From Ferruginibacter sp. (lineage in GTDB: Bacteria > Bacteroidota > Bacteroidia > Chitinophagales > Chitinophagaceae): a DNA stretch of 48,142 bases. Made by a program: the position numbers and the translations under genes. The notes under the pieces were generated by a model. The model did no database searches and was not told the origin of the DNA. It worked only from the letters and a program-made list of their open reading frames with translations. The stretch's first letter is position 1. Every line of letters begins with the position of its first letter. This document shows, piece after piece, positions 36,201-44,646 of the stretch. The DNA lies in assembly GCA_030157685.1 (NCBI GenBank), contig JAOAUI010000331.1, positions 1 to 48,142 on the forward strand, in the 5' to 3' direction.

Positions 36201-39200
36201 GGAGGATAACACAAGGTATTGTGATCAACGGAGCCTCTACTTCGGGTCCTTCCATCTGGCAAATGGCAAACAGTATGGTATTATGTGCAACGGTTGATAG
36301 TGCCCATAAAGAAGCGTGTACCAATCAAATGATTGTTACTTACCCACAATCCAGATATATGATGGAACCATCCATCACTGTTGATTCGCTCAAAGACAAA
36401 GTTTGGGAACATTTCCGGTCACTTTATTTCAGTTACCGAAATGAGCTGGTGCTTAAATATATTGATGCTCACGCCTCTAGTCCTTTGCCTGTTATTGAGA
36501 AAGATTCTTTAATCAGCCAGGGCAAAACCATGAATTTTGCAACACAAGCTGATGTAGCAGCTCAAAATGGCCAGGGAACGGTATGGATAAATATTAACCA
36601 CAATCCGGTTGATACCACAGGTATGGGCGGTGCCGGTGGTGGCATAGGTGTAAATACCGATAAATGCGAAGCACAACGGCCAATATGGAGGTCGAGATTA
36701 AAGCAGTGCGAACAATTAGCAGCACTACTGAATAATGAAAACGCAAATGACAGTGTAACAGTTAACAATATCATCAATACTATTTTGGATGGTATGGTTT
36801 CGGTATGTCATAACTCGTTAACTCCACAACAAATATATGGAGCCAGCAATGTAAACCCGGCATACAGCGGTACACCGCAAAATTTTGAAGCAGTAATTAA
36901 CCAGGTATTTGCAGCAAACGGTATACACACATTACCGGGTAATAATTATTTCTGTAACCCTTATACCATTGATTATCCCAAACCTTACGGAAAAAACATA
37001 CCGGTATTTACCAATTACAGCAATATTATTGACAGTTGTGGATGTACACGCTTTGCTGCATTAAAGCTGGAAGCAGGCCCCGATTCGGCAACGTTTACCA
37101 GTATGAATCATTTTTTACTGGTTAATTACAATGATACATTAACCCTGCCACTCTGGACTGGCTTACAACAATGTAACAATGCATGGAGAGATACCTGCAA
37201 ACTAACTTATACCATTGCCAATAATAATAACAGCCTTGCAAAGACTGCATTTGCTTCTTCCTGCCCTGTTCCCGTAATTACAGACGTTACATACGATTAT
37301 AACCAAACTGGCCTGGTGATCAGTTATATGCCGCAGGATGATTACCAGGCATGTACCTTGATTATATACGATGAAAATGTTATTCAGATTGATCAACTGG
37401 AAATAAGGTGCACAGAATCATCAGTATTTTATCCTTCCAAAGATCCCTGTACGAAATACAATTTTAAGATACAGAGCTATTCGGACATATGTGGAACTAA
37501 AAATTCTAAGTTATTCAGTTACGGTGGATGCTGCCCGGTTCCGGTTATTACAAGTGTAACTGGGGATGTAAACAACTATAGCATAACTATAAATTATGTT
37601 ACAGACCCCAATTCGCAGGGTTGTATCTTATTCATAATGGATGAATACGATAATGTAATCCAGCAGTCCGATCTGGATTGCGCTGGCAACGAATTTGTCT
37701 TTTTTACCGAAACACCTTGTGGAAAATATCACTTTAAAATATTGAGTTATTCTGAAAACTGCGGAGAATTGTTCTCAGATATTTTTAATTACGACGGTTG
37801 TTGTCCTCAACCAATCATTACCAGTGCTTCAGGTAATATCAACAACAATACCATAACTGTAAATTACCAGGTACCTGCTCAATACTATAATTGCACCCTG
37901 TATGTAATGGACATAAACAATAATCTGCTGTTTACTCAGGATATTGATTGTGGCCAAACACAAACAGTTTTATACGAAATCGATCCATGCCAGCCATATC
38001 ATTTTAAAATTGTAAGCTCTTCCGAAACCTGTGAAAATACAGAATCAGCTATATACGATTACGATGGTTGTTCATCGCCTTGCCAACCGGCAGTTATTTA
38101 CAGCGCAACCTACATAAACAGCACGGGTGTTAATAACGTACAACTGAATTACAGTACAAGCAATTCATTTAATAACTGTACCATCAATGTCTATACCAAT
38201 AATAGTTTAGTATTGCAGCAATCCATTAGCTGTGGCTCAACTTCTGCCATACTTAGTTTGCCTCCATGCCAAACCTATACATTTACCATTAGCAGCTTTT
38301 CTAAATTATGCGGCAGCACAACATCCAATACTGTTACACTTTTGCCCGCTGCAAACTGTGGTTGTCCAACTCCGGTAATAAACAATGTAAGCATTCAATT
38401 ACCCAATCCCACCAACGGCACCCAAAATGTACTGCTCAATTATACCATACCTGCCGGAGGTATTAATTGTAAAATAAAAGCTTTTATCCCGGGCAGCACC
38501 AGCCCTGTTTTAATACAACCAATAACCTGTGCAAATGGAAGTAATACTGTAAATCTTCCTGCCTGTAATAAATACCGCTTTATTGTGGAAAGCGATTATT
38601 CTGGTATTTCGCAAAGTTGTGGTATCAGGATTTCTGACACTGCCCGGCTCGACAGTTGCTGGAAAATGACCTGCACCAGGTTATTTACACCAATCATATT
38701 ACCTACTGTTGTTGTGATCCCGCAATTCCTGAATTGCGGATATGTAAAACCCTGTATTACCTGCGGTAAGTTAGATTCGCTTACAGCAGATTTCAGGGTA
38801 CTTTACCCGGCTTACAGCGCCGTACCTTATTTAGACAGTACAGCAACCGATGCGCAGGGCAGCGAAAATGCACTTTGGGCAAGATACCTGAATTATAAAA
38901 CGGGCTTCTCTAAAAATGCACTGGACTATATGATGGCGTATAAAAACTGCCATACCGGCCCGCCACCTTCATCTTCCATTGCTTTGTGTTCATTTACCAA
39001 GCCACTTAATGACCCTGGCGTTTTCTTCCCGGTTGATACCGTGCCCTGCAGAACCGTGCAAACCCAGGCCCAGTTTATTGCCTATTTGCTGTACCAGCAA
39101 ATGAAAGATTCTTTAACAGCCCGTTTCGACAGCCTGTATAAAGCAAAATGTTTTGAAGCAAAAAATAAGGAAGAGTTTTATGTACGCTACCAGCCCAAAG

Positions 39201-42200
39201 AATATCACTATACCTTGTATTTTTACGACCAGGCCGGTAACCTTGTAAAAACAATTCCTCCTGCTGCAGTAAAACCCAACTATGATGCCGCTTACCTGGC
39301 CAGTGTAGCAGTAGCACGCAATGCATTGGGCGATGTGGCTACCAGTAACAATGAGTTGCTGGCAACCAATTACCGGTACAATACCTTAAACCAGGTAATC
39401 AATCAAAAAACACCCGATGCCGGTATCAGCAAATTCTGGTACGACAGGCTGGGCCGCCTGGCAGTAAGCCAGAATGCCAAGCAGATTATTACCAGTAATT
39501 ACAGCTACAATTTATACGATGTATTGGGTCGTATAACCGAAGTGGGCCAAAGTACCAATACTACCGTGATGACGCAAACCATCAGCCAGGATGCAACAGC
39601 ACTGGCTGACTGGATTAATAATACCAGTGCCGGTACCAAAAAACAAATCACACTTACCCTGTACGACCTGCCCTACACATCCATAGCGGTAACAGGCGCA
39701 AACGGCATTACGGGCCTGTATCAGAAAAACCTGCGCAACCGGGTAAGTTATTCCATGGTATTTGATGATGAAAATCAAAAGGCCTTCCTGAGTGATGGTA
39801 CAGTTGCGGGAGGTAATTCAGCAACCTATTATTCTTACGATATACATGGTAATGTAGATACCCTGTTACAGGATTACAAAACCGGTATGGGTGCCATTGC
39901 CTGTGGTGCCAATAACCCCGGCAACCGCTTTAAAAAGATGGTGTATAGTTACGACCTCATCAGCGGTAAGGTAAATGATGTGGCCTACCAGCCCGGTGTG
40001 GCCGACCAGTTTTACCACCGGTATTTTTATGATGCTGAAAACCGCATTACGGCGGTAAAAACCAGTAAGGATAAAATTTACTGGGAGCAGGATGCTGCCT
40101 ACAGCTATTACCGCCATGGCCCGCTGGCCAGGTCGGTGATTGGCCAAAACCTGGTGCAGGGGCTCGATTATGCCTATACCCTCCAAGGTCTGTTAAAAGG
40201 TGTGAACAGTACCAGCGTGGGTACCGGCGAATATGATATGGGCCAGGATGGTAAAACAGCAACCACTAACAGCCTGGTTGCCAGGGACGCCTTTGGCTTC
40301 AGCCTTAATTATTTTACCGGAGATTATAAACCCATCAGTACATTGGTTAACCCGTTTGTAGCCGTACCCATGGGCTTACCAGCCGATCCCGGAACGGGCA
40401 TCAGCACAGGAGCACAGCTGTTTAACGGTAATATTGGCGCCATGGCCGTAAACATACCCAAACTGGGCAACGCCCTGGTATATGGCTACCGCTACGACCA
40501 GTTGAACCGCATTGTACGCATGGATGCCTTTACCGGCTTTACCAACAGCAACAATACCTTTACCAGCCCGGTCCGCACCACCGATTACCACGAAGAAGTG
40601 AGTTACGACCCCAATGGTAATATTAAAACATATAACCGAAATGGCTCGGCCGCTACCAACAGTCTGAGCATGGATTACCTCAGTTATTTTTATAACAAAG
40701 ATGGCAATGGTAACCTGCTTAACAACCGCCTGAGGCATGTAACCGATGCCTATGGTTTCGGCAACCCAACCATTGGCGATATTGGTACACAAGGTGTTGA
40801 TAATTATACCTACGATGCTATTGGCAACCTGATTGGCGATAATGCCGAAGGCATCAGCAGCGGCAATATTACCTGGACGGTTTATGGCAAAATAAAAAGC
40901 ATTACCAAGGGTGGCGGCACCGGTATGCCATCAACAGTTATCAATTACACCTACGATGCGGCCGGCAACCGTATCAGCAAATCGGTTACCACCGGTGCGT
41001 TTACAAAGAGCACGTATTATGTAAGGGATGCCGGCGGCAATGTAATGAGCCTGTACCAGGCGGGTGATAATACCATTAACAGCGGCGACCTTAGCCAGAC
41101 TGAAGCGCATTTATACGGAAGCAGCCGCCTGGGTGTGTATAATATTAGTGTAGATGTACAGTGTATAACAACCAGCACAAGTACTATCTTTACAAGAGGT
41201 AATAAGTTCTTTGAGTTAAGTAATCATTTAGGTAATGTGCTGGCTACCGTTAGTGATAAAAAAGTTCAGCATACTACCGATAATACAACGGTTGATTACT
41301 ATTTGGCTGATGTGGTTACGGCAAATGACTATTATCCGTTCGGAATGAACATGCCGGGTAGGAAATTTACACAGGCTACTGGTGTCTACAGATATGGGTT
41401 TAACGGGAAAGAACTTGATAAAGAAACATCTTCAACAACGACATATGATTATGGATTTAGAATTTATAATCCAGCATTAGGGAAATTTTTAAGTGTTGAT
41501 CCTCTAACATCTTCATACCCTTGGAACAGCACTTATGCATTCGCTGAAAACGACGTTATTAGGTGTATTGATTTAGACGGACTAGAAAAATTCTATTATT
41601 GGCGTTATAAAGATAAGCAAGGTAAAACATATCTTGCTTTATCTCGTCAGGAAGATTTAATTGAAAAGGTAGTAGCCAGTAGTTATTTTGGTGATAATGG
41701 TATGGGTGGAGTATCCACAGAGTATGAATATCGAACTGCCAAGAATGAGCGGCAAGAGTATATTGTGATGCAGGAAGATGATATTACTTGGTATGATTCA
41801 AATGGTAAATATCAAGAGTTGGAATACGATGAGAGTGTTACATTTAAAACTTATAGTCAGGCCGCAAATTCTACAGATAAAAATTTCGAAGGAACAACAC
41901 AAGATATTCTTTGGGGCAGCTTATATGCACTACTTTATACTCTGGATGGAATTGGAAAAAAAGGAGAATATTCCCCAACAGGTAAAAAACCAAGTGGGCA
42001 ACCCAAGAAAGGAAATAATGGAATGCAAAAGCATCATATAATAACTGATGGTTTAAAGACAAGGAATAAATTTGTAATGAAAGCAATAAGTGGGGGGTGG
42101 CAAATAGGCTCTTTAAAAAACCTGACTCCGGTAGAAAGATTTTTAAAGAAGAATAATTCAGGAAGACATGCTAAACATAAAAATTACACAAAGCAAATCG

Positions 42201-42367
42201 ATGATCATTTAAATACCAAGAACTTAAAAGATTTTACTTCAGCAGAAGCGGGAGACTATTTAGATCAGTTAGGAGGTTATATTGAACAGAAGATTAAAGG
42301 CAGTACAAAAAAACTCAATGATTTAGACCTGGAATTAAATAAATTTGAATATCAAAAGAAAAACTAG
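33257..42367 (+). CDS. Giant Rhs polymorphic toxin with AHH-type nuclease tip
   Basis: A 3036-residue exported protein. Order: signal peptide MKKNTFYKLIFFVIALISTQ ending FAQ; beta domains to about 290; a DUF6443-like segment around 295-385 (VIQYFDGSLRSRQTVTK, ETIYDLQGRP); an unassigned Cys-containing region; five Fn3-like Cys repeats at about 1335-1800; YD/Rhs repeats from about 1980 (YFYDQAGNLVKTI, FWYDRLGRLAVSQ, YTYDAAGNRISKSV); and the Rhs core end YGFNGKELDKETSS ... PALGKFLSVDPL (Pro2739), closing with DLDGLE. After the core come about 265 variable residues ending in a nuclease domain: KHHIITDGL (His2926, His2927), SLKNLTPVERFLKK and SGRHAKHKNYTKQIDDHL (His2971, His2974), the layout of the AHH family of HNH/EndoVII nucleases. 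The tip is far more AT-rich than the core. Confidence 0.85.
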   Translation: MKKNTFYKLIFFVIALISTQNLFAQFEEGKEEVYYARIKGDSLLAPANASRTLTCPVSPGEKIADRKIKNIITFKINEEDLTYLPASFTAVVNFTIETSTNPTPVTKSLTVNYDKTDGAKYNVRDYIVLTTGETMVKITVTGITPNNTTGFNPRLVLQLENEMRVLRYFDLATTTPLLTPTFNSVINNTDAINVSWSWDPGGATHNNMNQLEWAWLPDEMAGYYIEGGVLNLDRLFGTNATRVDLDFAQNNYNIPLLYGDTGKLYYRVRATLRKNDGSVVTGPWCMPSPQYYAFNGHEPSLNWQSNTSFAENGKFKTVIQYFDGSLRSRQTVTKDNTTGNTVVAETIYDLQGRPNIQILPTPTSDNTIKYFADFNRFVDMQQDEDPAKYFDLTLAVLQCKGALPLNITKGNGKYYSANNPWLNIDPMAKYIPDATGTNTENKTGGFAYTETRFMDDATERVQSQGGVGLSHQIGSGHETKYYYGKPAQPELDALFGTEVGDASHYSKNMVRDANGQMSISYTDMHGRTIATALAGDPTPGIDSIINPSDYPQATGLLTNQLLTPLSNNINGNSIESISTILAPFNTAYNFTYKLDPSILSQFSCTNQQICFDCKYDLEISIKSEDCGGIPIIRKYQNLQIVPANQACGTSMGFTGPGVNNVKQIDFTEFLTAGSWVVRKTLTINDSLFQIRRDSALKVFLCKTEQSIYDSVYNILYTTSGCGLPAGNTSACDSCMNHLGTFENYRLAYLISMGSVPGDHSHDAEIQLQYSADSAACANACGALNIELTTLKSLRRQMLADMMPYTGQYALPLDSIRGPNSPLTPQTDYSRTEAKYNIFTDHYLTAGNTNNTKPKFYRFPVTETGIASYYYTEDNLVDSSVHAHDVSNNILLDTMSPPVFTSLFQPSWAKSLIYRHPEFTKLKYAEDNLASSYEWLDKVQGTDIYWGVDGAQNKHYDDPLGTVNADPFFAIPANAAFKDTMSRRITQGIVINGASTSGPSIWQMANSMVLCATVDSAHKEACTNQMIVTYPQSRYMMEPSITVDSLKDKVWEHFRSLYFSYRNELVLKYIDAHASSPLPVIEKDSLISQGKTMNFATQADVAAQNGQGTVWININHNPVDTTGMGGAGGGIGVNTDKCEAQRPIWRSRLKQCEQLAALLNNENANDSVTVNNIINTILDGMVSVCHNSLTPQQIYGASNVNPAYSGTPQNFEAVINQVFAANGIHTLPGNNYFCNPYTIDYPKPYGKNIPVFTNYSNIIDSCGCTRFAALKLEAGPDSATFTSMNHFLLVNYNDTLTLPLWTGLQQCNNAWRDTCKLTYTIANNNNSLAKTAFASSCPVPVITDVTYDYNQTGLVISYMPQDDYQACTLIIYDENVIQIDQLEIRCTESSVFYPSKDPCTKYNFKIQSYSDICGTKNSKLFSYGGCCPVPVITSVTGDVNNYSITINYVTDPNSQGCILFIMDEYDNVIQQSDLDCAGNEFVFFTETPCGKYHFKILSYSENCGELFSDIFNYDGCCPQPIITSASGNINNNTITVNYQVPAQYYNCTLYVMDINNNLLFTQDIDCGQTQTVLYEIDPCQPYHFKIVSSSETCENTESAIYDYDGCSSPCQPAVIYSATYINSTGVNNVQLNYSTSNSFNNCTINVYTNNSLVLQQSISCGSTSAILSLPPCQTYTFTISSFSKLCGSTTSNTVTLLPAANCGCPTPVINNVSIQLPNPTNGTQNVLLNYTIPAGGINCKIKAFIPGSTSPVLIQPITCANGSNTVNLPACNKYRFIVESDYSGISQSCGIRISDTARLDSCWKMTCTRLFTPIILPTVVVIPQFLNCGYVKPCITCGKLDSLTADFRVLYPAYSAVPYLDSTATDAQGSENALWARYLNYKTGFSKNALDYMMAYKNCHTGPPPSSSIALCSFTKPLNDPGVFFPVDTVPCRTVQTQAQFIAYLLYQQMKDSLTARFDSLYKAKCFEAKNKEEFYVRYQPKEYHYTLYFYDQAGNLVKTIPPAAVKPNYDAAYLASVAVARNALGDVATSNNELLATNYRYNTLNQVINQKTPDAGISKFWYDRLGRLAVSQNAKQIITSNYSYNLYDVLGRITEVGQSTNTTVMTQTISQDATALADWINNTSAGTKKQITLTLYDLPYTSIAVTGANGITGLYQKNLRNRVSYSMVFDDENQKAFLSDGTVAGGNSATYYSYDIHGNVDTLLQDYKTGMGAIACGANNPGNRFKKMVYSYDLISGKVNDVAYQPGVADQFYHRYFYDAENRITAVKTSKDKIYWEQDAAYSYYRHGPLARSVIGQNLVQGLDYAYTLQGLLKGVNSTSVGTGEYDMGQDGKTATTNSLVARDAFGFSLNYFTGDYKPISTLVNPFVAVPMGLPADPGTGISTGAQLFNGNIGAMAVNIPKLGNALVYGYRYDQLNRIVRMDAFTGFTNSNNTFTSPVRTTDYHEEVSYDPNGNIKTYNRNGSAATNSLSMDYLSYFYNKDGNGNLLNNRLRHVTDAYGFGNPTIGDIGTQGVDNYTYDAIGNLIGDNAEGISSGNITWTVYGKIKSITKGGGTGMPSTVINYTYDAAGNRISKSVTTGAFTKSTYYVRDAGGNVMSLYQAGDNTINSGDLSQTEAHLYGSSRLGVYNISVDVQCITTSTSTIFTRGNKFFELSNHLGNVLATVSDKKVQHTTDNTTVDYYLADVVTANDYYPFGMNMPGRKFTQATGVYRYGFNGKELDKETSSTTTYDYGFRIYNPALGKFLSVDPLTSSYPWNSTYAFAENDVIRCIDLDGLEKFYYWRYKDKQGKTYLALSRQEDLIEKVVASSYFGDNGMGGVSTEYEYRTAKNERQEYIVMQEDDITWYDSNGKYQELEYDESVTFKTYSQAANSTDKNFEGTTQDILWGSLYALLYTLDGIGKKGEYSPTGKKPSGQPKKGNNGMQKHHIITDGLKTRNKFVMKAISGGWQIGSLKNLTPVERFLKKNNSGRHAKHKNYTKQIDDHLNTKNLKDFTSAEAGDYLDQLGGYIEQKIKGSTKKLNDLDLELNKFEYQKKN

Positions 42368-43032
42368 TGCAATTTTATACAATTACAACGACAACCAATT
42401 CTAAAATAATTGGGTCTGACTATCCTCAAATGGAATGTATTGATGTTAAACAAATAGACGGCTTGGATAAGATTAGCGAACACAAAGGTGAAAAAATTGA
42501 TTCAGTAAATAAGATTTACAATCTCCGTATGCCAGTAAGAAGTAAAATTACAGATGTCATTAGCTGTAGCTTAGGTGCAGGAGGTGATTTTGTTATAAGT
42601 GAAAAATTATACCTTATTCTAAAGCATTGTGAATGTTCAAGTCTCCAGTTTTTTCCAATTACATTTGAATATAAAAATGAGTTATACACTAATTTTTATT
42701 GGGTTCATTTTGTTTATAAACTTGAAAAATTTATCGATTTTGAAAGATCAGATTATGATAATTTATTTATTAAAGATATAAATGTTAACAAGCCAATTAA
42801 CTATAATGAATTCTCAAGATTGATTGAGAATCACAAAAAGTATAATCATTTTAGATTAACAAAGACAGTTCTCAAAAAAGATTTTCCCATACATGAAGAC
42901 TTTTTTGTTTTATCGTTTGCCAATCAAAAAAAATACATAAGTGAAAGGCTTTATAGAAAAATACTATTAGAAAAAATAACTGGACTTGATATAGATGTGG
43001 CTCATGATATTGTTATTTCCCCTCTTGAGTAA
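42367..43032 (+). CDS. Imm11-like immunity protein
   Basis: A 221-residue cytoplasmic protein without a signal peptide. It starts at a GTG that shares its first base with the toxin stop codon (TAGTG), implying translational coupling and obligate co-expression. The pattern ITDVISCSLGAGGDFVISEK, LYLILKHCECSSLQFFPITF ... FVLSFANQKKYISERLYRKI ending LLEKITGLDI matches the Imm11 (MXAN_0049/DUF1629) immunity family, which guards against several HNH-type polymorphic toxins. It should bind and block the AHH nuclease tip in the producer. Base composition is very AT-rich: 11 G+C in the 60 bases from 42661, counted by hand. Family call is by pattern; context is strong. Confidence 0.8.
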   Translation: MQFYTITTTTNSKIIGSDYPQMECIDVKQIDGLDKISEHKGEKIDSVNKIYNLRMPVRSKITDVISCSLGAGGDFVISEKLYLILKHCECSSLQFFPITFEYKNELYTNFYWVHFVYKLEKFIDFERSDYDNLFIKDINVNKPINYNEFSRLIENHKKYNHFRLTKTVLKKDFPIHEDFFVLSFANQKKYISERLYRKILLEKITGLDIDVAHDIVISPLE

Positions 43033-43055
43033 GTACCCACTGTTACTACATCTGC

Positions 43056-43290
43056 CGCCGTAGGTAAGTCTCCTTATTCTTCTTCTGCCGGCGTAGGTAA
43101 GCCGCCGCATTGCCGCCGCCTGGGTTTCAACCAGCGGCGTATCAGGCGCTTACCATATTCTTCTTCCCCTCTACCGACGTAGGTAAGTGATGCAACCGTG
43201 AATTGTTGCCGTCGCTTCTGCCGATGTAGGTAAGTGATGCAACCGTGAACTGTTGCAGTCGCCCGGGCTTCGACCAGCGACACAGCAGAG
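43056..43290. repeat. REP-like cluster with GTAG heads and hairpins
   Basis: GTAGGTAAG occurs at 43060, 43093, 43179 and 43226, usually preceded by CTGCCG; a fifth, GTAGGTAAA, is at 43463. Two of these units form a 47-bp tandem duplication in which the head is followed by a GCAAC/GTTGC hairpin. A second hairpin type, CGCCGC-c-TGG / CCAGCGGCG, lies at 43116-43140, with related copies at 43259 and 43495. A GTAG tetranucleotide followed by an imperfect hairpin is the classic REP layout, and transposase remnants lie directly beside it. Confidence 0.65.
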
Positions 43291-43454
43291 TGTAAAAGCT
43301 ATCTAACTAAAAAATCAGTTACCACTGTAGTGAGTAACAATATTAAACCCATCAATACCTGAAAAATAAAATTTGGCAGAGGAATATTTGTATTCTTCAG
43401 CAAAATTAACCAACCCTGCAGCAACTGCATTGTTATGAATGTACTCTAACTTTT
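43245..43454. repeat. Direct repeat of about 210 bp, copy 1
   Basis: This stretch recurs 237 bp downstream with only a handful of substitutions and a one-base length difference in an A run. It covers a REP-like hairpin plus the 3' end of a transposase gene. The high identity points to a recent duplication. Confidence 0.9.
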
Positions 43455-43455
43455 T
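43315..43455 (-). pseudogene. 3' remnant of REP-associated (IS200-like, Y1) transposase, copy 1
   Basis: The minus strand reads KKLEYIHNNAVAAGLVNF, AEEYKYSSAKFYFSG and ends THYSGN before a stop. The pattern Y-I-H-N-N-x-V-x-A-G-L-V-x-x-x-E-x-Y-x-Y-S-S-A is the conserved C-terminal part of RAYT (TnpA-REP) transposases. The HUH and catalytic tyrosine regions are missing, so this is only the tail. Confidence 0.75.
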
Positions 43456-43481
43456 TGCCGCTGTAGGTAAAGGATGCCGCA

Positions 43482-43690
43482 GTGAACTGTTGCCGTCGCT
43501 TGGGCTTCGACCAGCGACACTGCAGAGTGTAAAAGCTATCTAACTAAAAATCAGTTGCCACTGTAGTGAGTAACAATATTAAACTCATCAATACCTGAAA
43601 AATAAAATTTGGCAGAGGAATATTTGTATTCTTCAGCAAAATTAACCAACCCTGCAGCAACTACATTGTTATGAATGTACTCTAACTTTT
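43482..43690. repeat. Direct repeat of about 210 bp, copy 2
   Basis: This is the second copy of the segment that starts 237 bp upstream, nearly identical to it along its whole length. Confidence 0.9.
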
Positions 43691-43694
43691 CTTC
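43551..43694 (-). pseudogene. 3' remnant of REP-associated transposase, copy 2
   Basis: It has the same C-terminal reading frame as copy 1 (EEKLEYIHNNVVAAGLVNF ... THYSGN, stop) with two amino-acid differences. The frame has stayed open in both copies, which suggests either recent duplication or very recent loss of the rest of the gene. Confidence 0.75.
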
Positions 43695-43728
43695 GCCGCA
43701 GTTGGCATTACGTAAGCCCACTCATCGC

Positions 43729-43754
43729 CGTTGTTGCGCCTCCGGCCAACAACG
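43729..43754. repeat. CGTTGTTG/CAACAACG hairpin
   Basis: An 8-bp perfect stem has an inner GCC/GGC pairing and loop TCC. It has the same style as the REP-like hairpins upstream and probably belongs to the same cluster. Confidence 0.5.
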
Positions 43755-43799
43755 ATAGAAGGCTGATTTTTACGTGGTAGGATTTCCCTCCGCCGGTGT

Positions 43800-43875
43800 A
43801 AGTCTTCCGGTAGGATAACATGATACTGGGTAAATATGCCCTAATTATATCAGGGAATTTGAAAAACAAAAGCTC
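43800..43875. repeat. 76-bp flanking element, copy A
   Basis: This starts AAGTCTTCCG and ends GAAAAACAAAAGCTC. It matches copy B on the other side of the next gene at 60 of 76 positions without gaps (hand count). On the minus strand both copies read through as ELLFFK-x-PD-x-I-x-A-x-L, with SYRKT at the end. Confidence 0.75.
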
Positions 43876-43953
43876 TTTGGGTTTAGCAATTTTTTTGTAA
43901 ACAGTAACATTTATCCTAATAATAAAAATAATTACTAACTAAAATAACTCATT

Positions 43954-44493
43954 ATGAAAACAAAAATCCTTGCGGCTTTCATTTGTGCAATTATCACTTT
44001 ATCTTTCTATGCCGGTAATGCAAATGCCTCCATCAAAACTGTTGTAACAGATACCGCCTGTTGCCCTCCCGACAGCCTGAAAATAATAAGCACTATTTAC
44101 CCGGTTTTTTGCGTAAGCTGGCATGTTCGTGCAGACAGTGGTTGCCGGGTATCTTATGGATTTGAAGTACAATGGAGATATCATCCAGGCAGCAATCCCT
44201 GGAACGGGGCAATTAAAATTTATACAGGTGGTAGTACGGTGAGTTTTTGTGCCAATGTTGATACCTGCAGGGTTTATCAATGGAGGGTACGCACCATTTG
44301 TGATACATTAAACGGAGGAACCTACAGCGCTTGGGTTTATGGCGGTAAAATTGCAATGAACTGCGGTGTGGCCAGGCAAAGGGCAGTTGCATTATTAGAT
44401 GGCAGTAAAGAGCAGGCTGAAAAGTCAAAAATTTCATTACAGGCTATTAAACCGAAAGAACAGGAATTGGTATCTCTTCATGCGCCGGAGTGA
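43954..44493 (+). CDS. Small exported Fn3-like protein of unknown function
   Basis: A 179-residue protein with signal peptide MKTKILAAFICAIITLSFYA ending NANA. The mature part is one beta-sandwich of the Fn3 type with several cysteines (TACCPPDSLKI, FCVSWHVRADSGCRVSYGFE, VSFCANVDTCRVYQWRVRTI) and a charged, Lys/Glu-rich tail without a T9SS signal. No catalytic motif is visible. Diverged copies of one 76-bp element lie on both sides, and a hairpin terminator follows, so it looks like a free-standing cargo gene dropped into a repeat-rich zone. Paralogous architecture (Cys-containing Fn3-like units) also occurs inside the nearby Rhs toxin, but I see no direct sequence match. Confidence 0.65.
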   Translation: MKTKILAAFICAIITLSFYAGNANASIKTVVTDTACCPPDSLKIISTIYPVFCVSWHVRADSGCRVSYGFEVQWRYHPGSNPWNGAIKIYTGGSTVSFCANVDTCRVYQWRVRTICDTLNGGTYSAWVYGGKIAMNCGVARQRAVALLDGSKEQAEKSKISLQAIKPKEQELVSLHAPE

Positions 44494-44551
44494 GTGTGAT
44501 CTGTCATGGATTATACATTGGTTTATCAGGAATATTAGAAAGTATACCGGG

Positions 44552-44573
44552 AAGCTTCTTCGAAGCTTTTTGC
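44552..44573 (+). terminator. Terminator after the small exported protein gene
   Basis: AAGCTTC / GAAGCTT with loop TTC is followed by a short T run. Confidence 0.7.
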
Positions 44574-44646
44574 ATTATAGCTTCAGCGACAGAGCAAGGA
44601 GCAGGGGCACCAGGCATGTCTTCGGGAAATAACAGTAGGAAACAGC

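Noticed and set aside
43074-43283. Arg-rich 69-codon minus-strand frame
   Set aside because: It lies wholly within the GC-rich REP-like hairpins and encodes repeated translations of them, not a protein domain.
43729-43754. Integron attC site
   Set aside because: The hairpin has CAAC/GTTG ends but lacks the R'/R'' core layout and any integrase; it fits the neighbouring REP-like hairpins better.
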